This document shows, in pieces, positions 1-7,355 of a DNA stretch of 64,000 nucleotides; positions within the stretch are counted from its first letter, which is position 1; every line of letters begins with the position of its first letter. The DNA lies in the NCBI GenBank assembly GCA_023381565.1, contig JAMCRR010000052.1, forward strand, positions 1 to 64,000, read 5' to 3'. Origin of the DNA: Chloroflexota bacterium (GTDB taxonomy: Bacteria > Chloroflexota > Anaerolineae > Anaerolineales > Anaerolineaceae). The position numbers and the translations under genes are program-made. The notes beneath the pieces are model-generated. The model made no database searches. It had not been told where the DNA came from and saw only the letters and a list, made by a program, of their open reading frames with translations.

Positions 1-56
1 ATCTTATACAGGTATTTCCGCCTTTCATTGATCGTCATGGGGTCCGTTTCGGACAT
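1..56 (-). CDS. Transposase, N-terminal fragment (cut by window edge)
   Basis: On the minus strand an ATG at 56 opens a frame that runs off the left edge and reads MSETDPMTINERRKYLYK. The ERRKYL start closely resembles the N-termini of DDE/integrase-core transposases that begin with a small helical DNA-binding segment, as I recall that family. Only 18 residues are visible, so the family cannot be fixed. The sequence upstream of the start (57-125) carries the repeats and inverted repeat expected of an insertion-sequence end, which supports the call. No ribosome binding site stands out. Confidence 0.6.
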   Translation of the reverse strand, partial: MSETDPMTINERRKYLYK

Positions 57-93
57 GGTTAGCTCCGGTAACATTTTCTTTTGAGCTAACCAT
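55..93. repeat. 11-bp inverted repeat within the IS end
   Basis: ATGGTTAGCTC (55-65) is perfectly complementary to GAGCTAACCAT (83-93) with a 17-nt loop. The left arm includes the first bases of the transposase start codon region, so the structure may affect transposase expression as well as transposase binding. Confidence 0.6.
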
Positions 94-133
94 CTTACTC
101 CAGTAACATTTTAAGTGAACTAACGCGCTATTA

Positions 134-162
134 TTGACGTTCACTTCCCTCGGGCGTATAAT
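134..162 (+). promoter_or_regulatory. Sigma-70-type promoter of tRNA-Leu
   Basis: TTGACG at 134-139 and TATAAT at 157-162 are separated by exactly 17 bp. The predicted start, about 169, is 5 nt before the mature tRNA. This near-consensus promoter is what a stable RNA gene would have, and it could also read into tig. Confidence 0.8.
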
Positions 163-173
163 TCCCGCACTGC

Positions 174-255
174 GGGGAAGTGCTGGAATTGGCAGACAGG
201 CATGACTTAGGATCATGTGCCGCGAGGCGTAGGGGTTCAAGTCCCCTCTTCCCCA
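174..255 (+). tRNA. tRNA-Leu (anticodon UAG)
   Basis: A class II tRNA folds cleanly. The acceptor stem is 174-180 with 248-254, the discriminator is A255, the D stem is 183-185 with 197-199, the anticodon stem is 201-205 with 213-217, and the loop CTTAGGA gives anticodon TAG. The long variable arm (218-230) has a GCC/GGC stem. The T arm is 231-247 with loop TTCAAGT. CCA is not encoded; the next bases are TGT. The large variable arm plus the TAG anticodon identifies it as leucine-specific. Confidence 0.93.
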
Positions 256-296
256 TGTGATCCAGATCATTCTAATCTGACCGAAGGATTCTTACA

Positions 297-1772
297 TTGA
301 AAATCGAAACCGAAACTCGTGACGATCATCAGGTAAAGCTGATCGCCGAAATCGAACCCGAAGTATATGAGAAGAGCAAGAGGCAGGCCGCGCGGAAGAT
401 CGCCCAAACCACAAAAATACCCGGTTTCCGGCCGGGAAAAGCCCCTTTCGAAGTTGTTCGCCGCATGGTCGGCGAAAAAGCCTTGCAGGAAGAAGCGCTC
501 GACATCCTGGTGGATGAGATCTACCCGCAAGCCATCAAAGAAGCCGGCATCAACCCCTCCGGGCCCGGCGCGTTGGAAGAAATCGTCTCGATTGACCCGG
601 TCAAATTTTCCTTCCTGATCCCACTGGCCCCGACCGTCAAGCTGGGGGATTACAGCTCCGTGCGCCTTCCCTACGAACCTACGCCGGTGACCGATGAGCA
701 GATCGATCAGTTCATTGAGCGGCTGCGTACATCCTACTCTACGGTTACCCCTGCTGAACGCCCGTCACAGGAAGGCGATATGGTCTACTTGACCATATCC
801 GGGAGCCTTGTCCATCCCGAAGAAGGCAAGGATCCTTCCGTCATCGAAGAGCGGCCTCTCCAGGTGATGATCCGCCCTACTGACCAGCAGAATGAAGAGG
901 AGTGGCCCTTCCCTGGTTTTGCGCGAGAGCTAATCGGTCTCTCTGCAGATGAGGAAAAAACCATCTCGCATACTTTCTCAGAGGACTCTCACTACGAAAC
1001 GCTGACAGGCAAAGAGATCGAATTTCAGGTAAAAGTCACATCGGTGAAAGGTGTAGAGCTTCCCGAAGTCAACGATGAATTCGCCCAGACTTTGGGTGAA
1101 TTCCAAAATATGGAAGCTCTGCGCAGCTCGATCCGAACTGGTCTTGAGAATAATGGGCGTGAAGAGTACGATCGGGACTACTACGCCAAATTGATCGATA
1201 TGATCGGTGCAGATGCCGAGGTCCAATACCCGCCCCAAATGCTTCAGGAAGAAATCGACTCGCTCCTCCGCAGCCTGGAGAAGGACCTGGCCGACCAGAA
1301 AATGGACCTGGAGACCTACTTGAAGGTTCGCGAAACCGATCGTGAAACGTTCATTGAAAACGAGATCAAGCCCGCGGCAATCAAGCGTCTGGTGCGCTCA
1401 CTCCTGATGGATGAGGTAGCGCACACTGAGAACCTCGAGCTCGGGCAGCAGGAGCTGGACGCGAGTTTCAACGAGACGATGTACGAGCTGCAAAGCTCGG
1501 GCGATTTCGATAAACTACGCAAGAAAGTCCCCAGCAAGCGGCTCGCCAATGCTGTGGCGACGGAAGCCGCCCTACGCGCCCTGAACCGCCGCGTCCTGGA
1601 GCGGCTCAAAGCCATCGCTACCGGCCAGGCCGAGGAAGAAGCTTCAGTAGCACAGGTAACACCGGCAGCTGAAGACAATCCAAACGAAGAACCGGCGGCT
1701 GAAGACACCGCCTCAGAGCAGGCAGAAGCATCCCCACAGGACAATCCTGAACCGCCCAAGCCTGAAAACTAA
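297..1772 (+). CDS. tig: Trigger factor (ribosome-associated chaperone, PPIase)
   Basis: Trigger factor binds near the exit tunnel of the large ribosomal subunit and shields nascent chains. The N-terminal ribosome-binding signature GFRPGKAP is at residues 43-50. A PPIase-like middle domain (about 155-250) and a long helical C-terminal chaperone domain follow. At 491 residues it is longer than E. coli's 432, mainly because of an acidic, Glu/Pro/Ala-rich tail after about residue 440. The start is TTG at 297, chosen because GAAGGA lies 8 nt upstream and the protein then begins at the conserved MKIE-type strand. It precedes clpP, as in many bacteria. The tRNA promoter could supply transcription. 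Confidence 0.95.
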   Translation: MKIETETRDDHQVKLIAEIEPEVYEKSKRQAARKIAQTTKIPGFRPGKAPFEVVRRMVGEKALQEEALDILVDEIYPQAIKEAGINPSGPGALEEIVSIDPVKFSFLIPLAPTVKLGDYSSVRLPYEPTPVTDEQIDQFIERLRTSYSTVTPAERPSQEGDMVYLTISGSLVHPEEGKDPSVIEERPLQVMIRPTDQQNEEEWPFPGFARELIGLSADEEKTISHTFSEDSHYETLTGKEIEFQVKVTSVKGVELPEVNDEFAQTLGEFQNMEALRSSIRTGLENNGREEYDRDYYAKLIDMIGADAEVQYPPQMLQEEIDSLLRSLEKDLADQKMDLETYLKVRETDRETFIENEIKPAAIKRLVRSLLMDEVAHTENLELGQQELDASFNETMYELQSSGDFDKLRKKVPSKRLANAVATEAALRALNRRVLERLKAIATGQAEEEASVAQVTPAAEDNPNEEPAAEDTASEQAEASPQDNPEPPKPEN

Positions 1773-1820
1773 ACCGAGGATCATTTTTATCTGTCACAAG
1801 GACAATAACGAGGGAGGATT

Positions 1821-2426
1821 ATGGAACAGCCTAATATTACATCCGTCATCCCGATGGTCATTGAGAACTCTGGCCGGGGGGAACGCGCTTACGATATCTT
1901 TTCGCTGCTATTTAAAGAGCGGATCGTTTTTGTGGGCACACCCATCGACGATCAGGTGGCAAACTCAATCGTCGCCCAACTACTGGTGATGAGCCGCGAA
2001 GATCCCGAACGCGGCATCCAGATGTATATCAACTCGCCGGGTGGGGTGATCTACGCCGGATTGGCAATCTACGATACCATGCAGATGATCCCGAACCCGA
2101 TCAGCACGGTCGCGGTCGGCGTTACGGCTTCATTCGGTACGGTGCTCCTGGCTGCCGGCAAGAAAGGTCAGCGGTATGCGCTGCCTCATGCCACTATCCA
2201 CATGCACCAACCTCTTGGCGGCGCGCAGGGGCAGGCTTCGGACATCGAGATCCAGGCACGCGAGATCTTGCGCCTGAAAGCCAGCCTGAACAATATCCTC
2301 TCCACAGCCACAGGTCAGTCTATTGAGGTGATCGAACGCGATACCGAGCGGGATTTCTACCTGGACGCAAAAGCTGCCGTTGATTACGGCATTGTCGACC
2401 AGGTGTTGAATTTCCCAGCAAAATAA
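1821..2426 (+). CDS. clpP: ATP-dependent Clp protease proteolytic subunit ClpP
   Basis: This serine peptidase forms the tetradecameric barrel that degrades proteins unfolded by Clp ATPases. The catalytic triad is Ser104, His129 and Asp178, with the same spacing as E. coli mature Ser97/His122/Asp171. The serine motif reads TASFG instead of the usual ASMA/ASMG. The NSPGG oxyanion-loop motif is at 71-75. At 201 residues it is normal length. GGGAGG lies just upstream of the ATG. It follows tig, but clpX, which commonly comes next, is replaced by an unrelated gene. Confidence 0.95.
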   Translation: MEQPNITSVIPMVIENSGRGERAYDIFSLLFKERIVFVGTPIDDQVANSIVAQLLVMSREDPERGIQMYINSPGGVIYAGLAIYDTMQMIPNPISTVAVGVTASFGTVLLAAGKKGQRYALPHATIHMHQPLGGAQGQASDIEIQAREILRLKASLNNILSTATGQSIEVIERDTERDFYLDAKAAVDYGIVDQVLNFPAK

Positions 2427-2469
2427 ACGCCGGCAACAGGCTTTTTGCTGGCTAGCTTTGGATTTTATC

Positions 2470-2505
2470 GAAGCCGGATGGCGCTGCAGGAGGCTATCCG
2501 GCTTC
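2470..2505. repeat. Strong hairpin between clpP and the DUF1028 gene
   Basis: GAAGCCGGAT (2470-2479) pairs perfectly with ATCCGGCTTC (2496-2505), and the stem extends inward by three more pairs including one G-T. There is no T-run after it, so it is not a classical intrinsic terminator. It could stabilise the clpP mRNA 3' end. Its position argues against the long N-terminal extension possible for the next gene. Confidence 0.5.
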
Positions 2506-2526
2506 CTCTACAAATGGGAATCGCCG

Positions 2527-3402
2527 ATGATCCTTTCGACTTTTTCGATCGTGGCATATGACCCAAAAGAACCTGCCTGGGGCATTGCTGTGGCCTCCAA
2601 ATTTCTGGCGGTGGGTGCGGTCGTTCCCTGGGCTCAGGCGGGCGCAGGGGCAATTGCCACCCAATCTTATGCGAACACATCTTACGGCCCAGTTGCTTTA
2701 TCCAGGTTAGCTGCCGGCGCCTCAGCCGAGGAGACCCTGAAGGGATTGATTGAGAATGATCCCCAGGCCAGCGTGCGCCAGGTCGGGATCGTCGATTCCT
2801 ACGGAAACGGAGCAACCTATACCGGCAAAGATTGTCCGGCATGGGCGGGAGGCGTTTCCGGGCCGGGATTTGCGGCTCAAGGCAATACACTGGTTGAAAA
2901 GCAGGTTGTCGATGCGCTTATGAAAGAGATCAAGCAGGCTGATGGCGATCTGCCTTCGAGACTGTACGCAGCGTTACTGGCTGCCGACCGGGCCGGGGGT
3001 GATCGCCGCGGCCGCCAAAGCGCTGCGCTGTTAGTGGTGAAGGCTGGTGGGGGCTACGCTGGGTTTAACGACCGCTGGGTCGATTATCGGGTCGACGATG
3101 ACCCCGATCCGGTGGCAAAGCTCGGTCAACTCCTCCAGCTACACCGACTTTACTTCGGGCAAAGTCCCAAGACCGAACGGCTCAAGCTCTCTGGAGAGGT
3201 CCTGCGCAAACTCCAGGGCTTGATGGCAGATCTGGGTTATTATCGCGGCCCCCTACACGGCGAATATGATGCCGCGACGAAAAAAGCTTTCGAAGCTTTC
3301 ATCGGGAATGAGAATTTTGAGGATCGCGCCTGGCCTGACCGGGGCCTGGTGGACCCGCCGGTGCTGGATTACTTATTCCATCACTTCGGAGGGAATGGAT
3401 GA
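2527..3402 (+). CDS. DUF1028 (Ntn-hydrolase-like) protein with peptidoglycan-binding-like C-terminus
   Basis: The N-terminal ~220 residues match DUF1028, which starts with TFSIVA and has an Ntn-hydrolase-like fold. Family members are often annotated as putative hydrolases without a proven substrate. The last ~70 residues (from about the LKLSGEVL stretch) resemble a peptidoglycan-binding helical domain, a fusion seen in this family. The frame is open from TTG at 2458, but that extension overlaps a strong hairpin, and the domain begins at the ATG at 2527, so 2527 is preferred. The ribosome binding site is weak. No signal peptide is seen. The stop overlaps the next start by 4 bp. Confidence 0.75.
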   Translation: MILSTFSIVAYDPKEPAWGIAVASKFLAVGAVVPWAQAGAGAIATQSYANTSYGPVALSRLAAGASAEETLKGLIENDPQASVRQVGIVDSYGNGATYTGKDCPAWAGGVSGPGFAAQGNTLVEKQVVDALMKEIKQADGDLPSRLYAALLAADRAGGDRRGRQSAALLVVKAGGGYAGFNDRWVDYRVDDDPDPVAKLGQLLQLHRLYFGQSPKTERLKLSGEVLRKLQGLMADLGYYRGPLHGEYDAATKKAFEAFIGNENFEDRAWPDRGLVDPPVLDYLFHHFGGNG

Positions 3403-4181
3403 TCGAGACGCTGCAGCCCCCCATCCGGGGAATGATTCTGGATATGGACGGCGTCTTGTGGCGCGGCAACGAAGCCATCGGCGACCTGCCTGCATTTTTC
3501 GAGCATCTGGCGCAAGCCGGGATCAAAGTCGTGCTGGCAACCAACAATGCCACCCGTGACGCCGAACAATACCTGGAAAGGCTGGCCGGCTTCGGCCTTC
3601 ACCTGGCCCCCTGGCAAATCGTCAACTCTGCTGAAGCTGCGGCTTTTTACTTATTACAGAAATTCCCCAAGGGAAGCCCGGTATATATTGTGGGAGAAGA
3701 CGGTCTGGTCAATACACTCAATGCGCATGGGTTTTCGCAGGCTGCTGACGGCGCTCTGGCAGTTGTCGCCGGGATGGACCGGGGGATCAACTACGAGAAA
3801 CTACGCCAGGCTTCCGGACTGATCCGCGGTGGCGCTTTGTTTCTCGGCACAAACCCCGACACGACCTTCCCTACCCCGAACGGATTGATCCCCGGAGCGG
3901 GAGCCATTCTGGCGGCGATCCAGGCCGCCAGCGGAATAGAGCCGGTGATTGCCGGCAAACCCGAACGAGCCATGTTTGACCTGGCGTTGAAGCGCCTGGG
4001 CACATCTCCTCAGGAAACCCTGGTCGTCGGCGACCGCCTGGAAACCGACATTGCCGGCGGGCAAAAGGTCGGCTGTCGGACTGCGTTGGTGCTTTCTGGC
4101 GTCACCAGCCTGGAAGAAGCCGAGAAATGGCAGCCTGCCCCCGACGTGATTGCCAGGGATATCATGGCTTTGTTAGAATGA
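3399..4181 (+). CDS. HAD-superfamily IIA phosphatase (NagD/PGP-like)
   Basis: The four HAD motifs are present: DMDGV (nucleophile Asp15, acid Asp17), ATNNAT, the lysine in AGKPE, and [10 protein letters not shown]. The C2-type cap between motifs II and III and the 260-residue length fit the NagD/4-nitrophenylphosphatase/phosphoglycolate phosphatase group. The substrate cannot be read from sequence. The ATG overlaps the previous stop as ATGA, so the pair is probably translationally coupled. Confidence 0.88.
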   Translation: MIETLQPPIRGMILDMDGVLWRGNEAIGDLPAFFEHLAQAGIKVVLATNNATRDAEQYLERLAGFGLHLAPWQIVNSAEAAAFYLLQKFPKGSPVYIVGEDGLVNTLNAHGFSQAADGALAVVAGMDRGINYEKLRQASGLIRGGALFLGTNPDTTFPTPNGLIPGAGAILAAIQAASGIEPVIAGKPERAMFDLALKRLGTSPQETLVVGDRLETDIAGGQKVGCRTALVLSGVTSLEEAEKWQPAPDVIARDIMALLE

Positions 4182-4195
4182 GATTGTTCTTTTAA
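4174..4195 (+). promoter_or_regulatory. Possible -10 element giving a very short leader for rlmN
   Basis: TAGAAT at 4174-4179 would start transcription near 4186, only 9 nt before the rlmN ATG, and there is no Shine-Dalgarno. No convincing -35 is visible, so this is tentative. Confidence 0.3.
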
Positions 4196-5295
4196 TGTCA
4201 ATTGTTAATTCAGCGAGAGACCAGAAGCACCCTGTTGACGAATCCTTGAACGCTGGTTCGGTTCTACCGTTAATCTACGATCTCAGCCTCCAGCAATTGG
4301 AGAAAGTGGTTGCCGAATGGGGCGAGCCGGCTTACCGGGCGCGCCAGATCTGGGAAGGTATTTATCAGCACCTATGGAGCAAGCCGGAGGAATTTACATT
4401 CCTGCCGAAGCCGCTCAGAGAGAAGCTATTTACCTGGTTTTCTTTCTCTGCTCTGGCGCCCGGGATGGTGAAGTCCTCCGCCGACCGGCAAACGATCAAA
4501 ACCCTGTTCAGGCTGCGCGACGGGCGGGCCATTGAAGCTGTGTTGATGCTCTATGAGCACCGGCGAACTCTGTGTATCTCCACCCAGGCAGGGTGTGCCA
4601 TGGGCTGTGTTTTCTGCGCCACCGGGCAGATGGGTTTCAAACGCAATTTGAGCAGCGGTGAGATCGTCGAACAGGTGCTTTACTACGCCCGCCAGCTGAA
4701 TCTGCAGGGGGAGAAGGTCAGCAATGTGGTGGTGATGGGCATGGGAGAACCATTCCACAACTACCAGAATACCTTGGAAGCGATCGACCGTTTGAACGAT
4801 GCCCAGGGTTTCAACCTGGGCTCTCGACGCTTTACCATTTCTACCGTCGGACTCGTGCCGATGATCCGCCGTTTTGCCGCTGAGAAGCGCCAGATCAACC
4901 TGGCGGTCTCATTGCATGCCGCTAACGACGAGCTACGTTCTTCCATGCTGCCGATCAATCGGAAGTACCCGATAAATTCTTTGCTGGCTGCCTGCCGCGA
5001 TTATGTCGACCAGACTGGCCGCAGGATCACCTTCGAATGGGCGCTGATCCGCAACGTTAATGACACCCCTGAGGATGCCCGCCAGCTCGCTCGCCTGCTG
5101 CACGGGCTGCTGTGTCACGTGAACGTGATCCCACTTAATCCCACGAATCGTTACAGCGGCCAGGCCACCACCCGTGAGCGAGCCGAAGCCTTCCGCCAGA
5201 TTCTGGAGGAGGCCGGGATTCCCTGCACGATCCGCCTGAGACGTGGCATCGATATTCAGGCGGGCTGCGGGCAGCTTGCCAGCCAGGCGGAATAG
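4195..5295 (+). CDS. rlmN: Dual-specificity 23S rRNA/tRNA (adenine-C2)-methyltransferase RlmN
   Basis: This radical-SAM enzyme methylates C2 of A2503 in 23S rRNA and of A37 in some tRNAs. The CxxxCxxC cluster motif is Cys134, Cys138 and Cys141 (CAMGCVFC), followed by GQMGF. The second catalytic cysteine is Cys358 in the C-terminal AGCGQL motif. GMGEPFHNY and the later NPTNR-type motif are also family hallmarks. Length is 366 residues. RlmN rather than Cfr is preferred on the housekeeping context (ftsY, prfB). The N-terminal ~22 residues are poorly conserved, so a slightly later start cannot be excluded. Confidence 0.93.
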   Translation: MSIVNSARDQKHPVDESLNAGSVLPLIYDLSLQQLEKVVAEWGEPAYRARQIWEGIYQHLWSKPEEFTFLPKPLREKLFTWFSFSALAPGMVKSSADRQTIKTLFRLRDGRAIEAVLMLYEHRRTLCISTQAGCAMGCVFCATGQMGFKRNLSSGEIVEQVLYYARQLNLQGEKVSNVVVMGMGEPFHNYQNTLEAIDRLNDAQGFNLGSRRFTISTVGLVPMIRRFAAEKRQINLAVSLHAANDELRSSMLPINRKYPINSLLAACRDYVDQTGRRITFEWALIRNVNDTPEDARQLARLLHGLLCHVNVIPLNPTNRYSGQATTRERAEAFRQILEEAGIPCTIRLRRGIDIQAGCGQLASQAE

Positions 5296-5311
5296 CCCGG
5301 CAGAATCCGCA

Positions 5312-5328
5312 TGATATAATTTTTGCCA
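5312..5328 (+). promoter_or_regulatory. Extended -10 promoter predicting a leaderless ftsY mRNA
   Basis: TGATATAAT at 5312-5320 is an extended -10 (TGnTATAAT). The predicted start falls at 5327-5328, on the ATG itself, and no ribosome binding site precedes the ATG. This would yield a leaderless message. Confidence 0.5.
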
Positions 5329-6242
5329 TGGTTGATCTCTTCAATAAATGGAAAGAAGGTCTTGCGCGCACCCGGAAAGTAACTTTCGGGCGCATAGTCA
5401 ATCTTTTTGGCGCCGGTGAAATTAGCGACGAGACCTGGGACGAGCTCGAGGCATCGATGATCCAGGCAGATGTTGGCCTGGATACGACGAACGAGGTCGT
5501 GGAGGCATTAAAGCAGCGCGTATACGACGAAGGACTTACACAGACCGCCGACTTGCAGCGCGTGCTACATTCCGAGCTGGTATCTCGCCTGCTGTCCCCA
5601 CCCGCGCTTAACCTCGACCATCGCCCGACCATCATTCTGGTGGTGGGTGTCAACGGATCGGGAAAGACCACCACGATTGCCAAACTTGGCAAACAATATT
5701 CTGGGACTGGCAAACGCGTGCTCCTGGTGGCGGCAGATACGTTTCGGGCGGCGGCTGTCGATCAGCTTCAGGTGTGGGGCGAGCGGTTGAATTTGCCGGT
5801 GATCGCCGGGCAGCCCAACGCTGATCCTGGTGCAGTGGCTTACGACGGCATCCAGGCTGCATTGTCCCGTAAGGTCGATATCGTTATGGTCGATACTGCC
5901 GGCCGTCTCCATACTCGCATGAACCTGATGGAAGAGCTGAAGAAGGTCAATCGTGTGGTCGGCAAAGCCCTGCCCGGTGCACCACATGCCGTCTGGCTGG
6001 TCATGGATGCCACTACCGGTCAGAACGCGCTGCATCAAGCGCGTGCATTTAAAGATGCAGTCCAGGTCACCGGCGTGATCCTGGCAAAACTAGATTCATC
6101 AGCCAAGGGAGGCATGGCATTCGCCATCCAGAAAGAGCTGGGCCTCCCCATTCTGTATGCCGGCTTAGGGGAAAAACCCGAAGATATCCAACGCTTCGAC
6201 CCGGAAGCCTTTGTGGATGGAATTCTGACTAATCGATCTTAA
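5328..6242 (+). CDS. ftsY: Signal recognition particle receptor FtsY
   Basis: This SRP-family GTPase docks SRP-ribosome complexes at the membrane. It has an N-terminal four-helix N domain (1-95), the P-loop GVNGSGKTT at 107-115, the DTFRAAA motif, DTAGR and the TKxD-equivalent AKLD. At 304 residues it lacks the long acidic A domain of E. coli FtsY; a short amphipathic N-terminus remains, as in many non-proteobacterial FtsY proteins. It is followed 15 nt later by prfB. Confidence 0.95.
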   Translation: MVDLFNKWKEGLARTRKVTFGRIVNLFGAGEISDETWDELEASMIQADVGLDTTNEVVEALKQRVYDEGLTQTADLQRVLHSELVSRLLSPPALNLDHRPTIILVVGVNGSGKTTTIAKLGKQYSGTGKRVLLVAADTFRAAAVDQLQVWGERLNLPVIAGQPNADPGAVAYDGIQAALSRKVDIVMVDTAGRLHTRMNLMEELKKVNRVVGKALPGAPHAVWLVMDATTGQNALHQARAFKDAVQVTGVILAKLDSSAKGGMAFAIQKELGLPILYAGLGEKPEDIQRFDPEAFVDGILTNRS

Positions 6243-6257
6243 GAATACGGAGGCACC

Positions 6258-7347
6258 ATGCAAGACCTGATCGCTCGCCTGCAAAGCATCGCGGAGATAA
6301 CTCAACGCTTACTGGAGCGTCTTTGACCTGGCGGCAAAAGAAAACGAGCTGCAATCTCTGGAGAAACAATCTGAAGACCCGCACCTTTGGGACGACCGCG
6401 ATTCTGCCCAACGGTTGATGAAGGACCTGTCCGAGCTGCGCGACGAAGTCGGCGGGTGGAAATCTCTCGCCAAACGCATCCAAGATACCCTCGAGTTGGC
6501 CGAAATGGGGGATGAAAGCCTGCGCCCCGATCTCGAGAAGGAAATTGGCGATTTGGAAACAGAAGTCGCCCGGCGCGAGCTGGCTTTACTGCTTTCAGGA
6601 CCCTATGATAAGGGCAATGCCATCCTTGAGATTCACGCCGGCGCCGGAGGCACAGAGGCTCAAGATTGGGCGGCCATGCTCGAGCGTATGTACCTGCGCT
6701 GGTCTGATAATCGCGGCTACCAGACAGAGATCCTCGACATGACCGAGGGAGAAGAAGCCGGGATTAAGAGTGTCACGATTGCCGTCTCCGGCCGCTACGC
6801 CTATGGCTACCTGCGCGCCGAGAAGGGGGTTCATCGGTTGGTACGTCTCTCCCCGTTTGACGCCGCCCACCGCCGGCACACCTCATTCGCCCAGGTCGAA
6901 ATCTTACCGGAAATCAATGAAGACGACGGCGCAATCGAGATCAACCCGGATGACCTGAAGATCGATATTTACCGCTCATCCGGCGCAGGAGGGCAGAACG
7001 TGCAGAAAAATGCCACTGCGGTCCGCATCACCCACCTGCCGACCGGCCTGGTGGTCTCCTGTCAGAACGAGCGCTCCCAGCTTCAGAACCGCGAAAATGC
7101 CATGCGCGTCTTGCGGGCACGCCTGCTGGAAATCAAACGCGAAGAGCAGGAGAAGCATCTCGCCGATTTGCGCGGTGAGTACGTGAAAGCAGAATGGGGC
7201 AGCCAGATCCGTTCATACGTGCTGCACCCCTACCAGATGGTCAAAGACCACCGGACAGAGTATGAAGTTGGCAACAGTCAGGGTGTTTTAAATGGGGATA
7301 TCGATGGGTTTATCGAAGCCTACTTAAGGTTGGGAAATCACAAATAA
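6258..7347 (+). CDS. prfB: Peptide chain release factor 2 (programmed +1 frameshift)
   Basis: RF2 recognises UGA and UAA stops. Translation starts at the ATG at 6258 (GGAGG 5-9 nt upstream), reads 22 codons to CTT at 6321-6323, then meets an in-frame TGA (6324-6326). A +1 shift on CTTTGAC continues at GAC 6325 to the stop at 7347, giving about 362 residues, the normal RF2 length. The main part carries the SPF discriminator motif (VRLSPFD) and the GGQ hydrolysis motif (SGAGGQN). The zero-frame product would be a 22-residue stub. This is autoregulation, not a broken gene. Confidence 0.96.
6313..6327 (+). promoter_or_regulatory. prfB recoding site
   Basis: The slippery CTTTGAC at 6321-6327 is preceded by an internal Shine-Dalgarno-like GGAG (ending 6317), separated from CTT by three bases (CGT). 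This is the same geometry as the AGGGGG-TAT-CTTTGAC signal of E. coli prfB. Low RF2 stalls the ribosome at TGA and promotes the shift. Confidence 0.92.
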
Positions 7348-7355
7348 GTGAATTT

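Larger units (their letters stand above)
1..125. mobile_element. End of an insertion sequence beside tRNA-Leu
   Basis: Next to the transposase start are two near-identical 15-mers (63-77 and 98-112, one mismatch, sharing GTAACATTTT) spaced 35 bp apart, and a perfect 11-bp inverted repeat (55-65 with 83-93). Repeated terminal motifs like these are typical transposase binding sites at IS ends. The outer boundary is not certain; it must lie between about 112 and the -35 box of the tRNA promoter at 134. No target duplication can be seen because the other end is outside the window. Confidence 0.5.

Noticed and set aside
63-112. Possible CRISPR-like repeats
   Set aside because: Only two imperfect 15-mers, no regular spacers and no cas genes; they fit IS-end binding sites better.
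25-270. Minus-strand open frame of 81 codons across the IS end and tRNA
   Set aside because: It runs through the promoter and tRNA-Leu gene and has no recognisable sequence; the real minus-strand frame here is the transposase start at 56.
6258-6326. prfB as a broken gene with an early stop
   Set aside because: The TGA is in the canonical CTTTGAC recoding signal with a correctly spaced internal SD.
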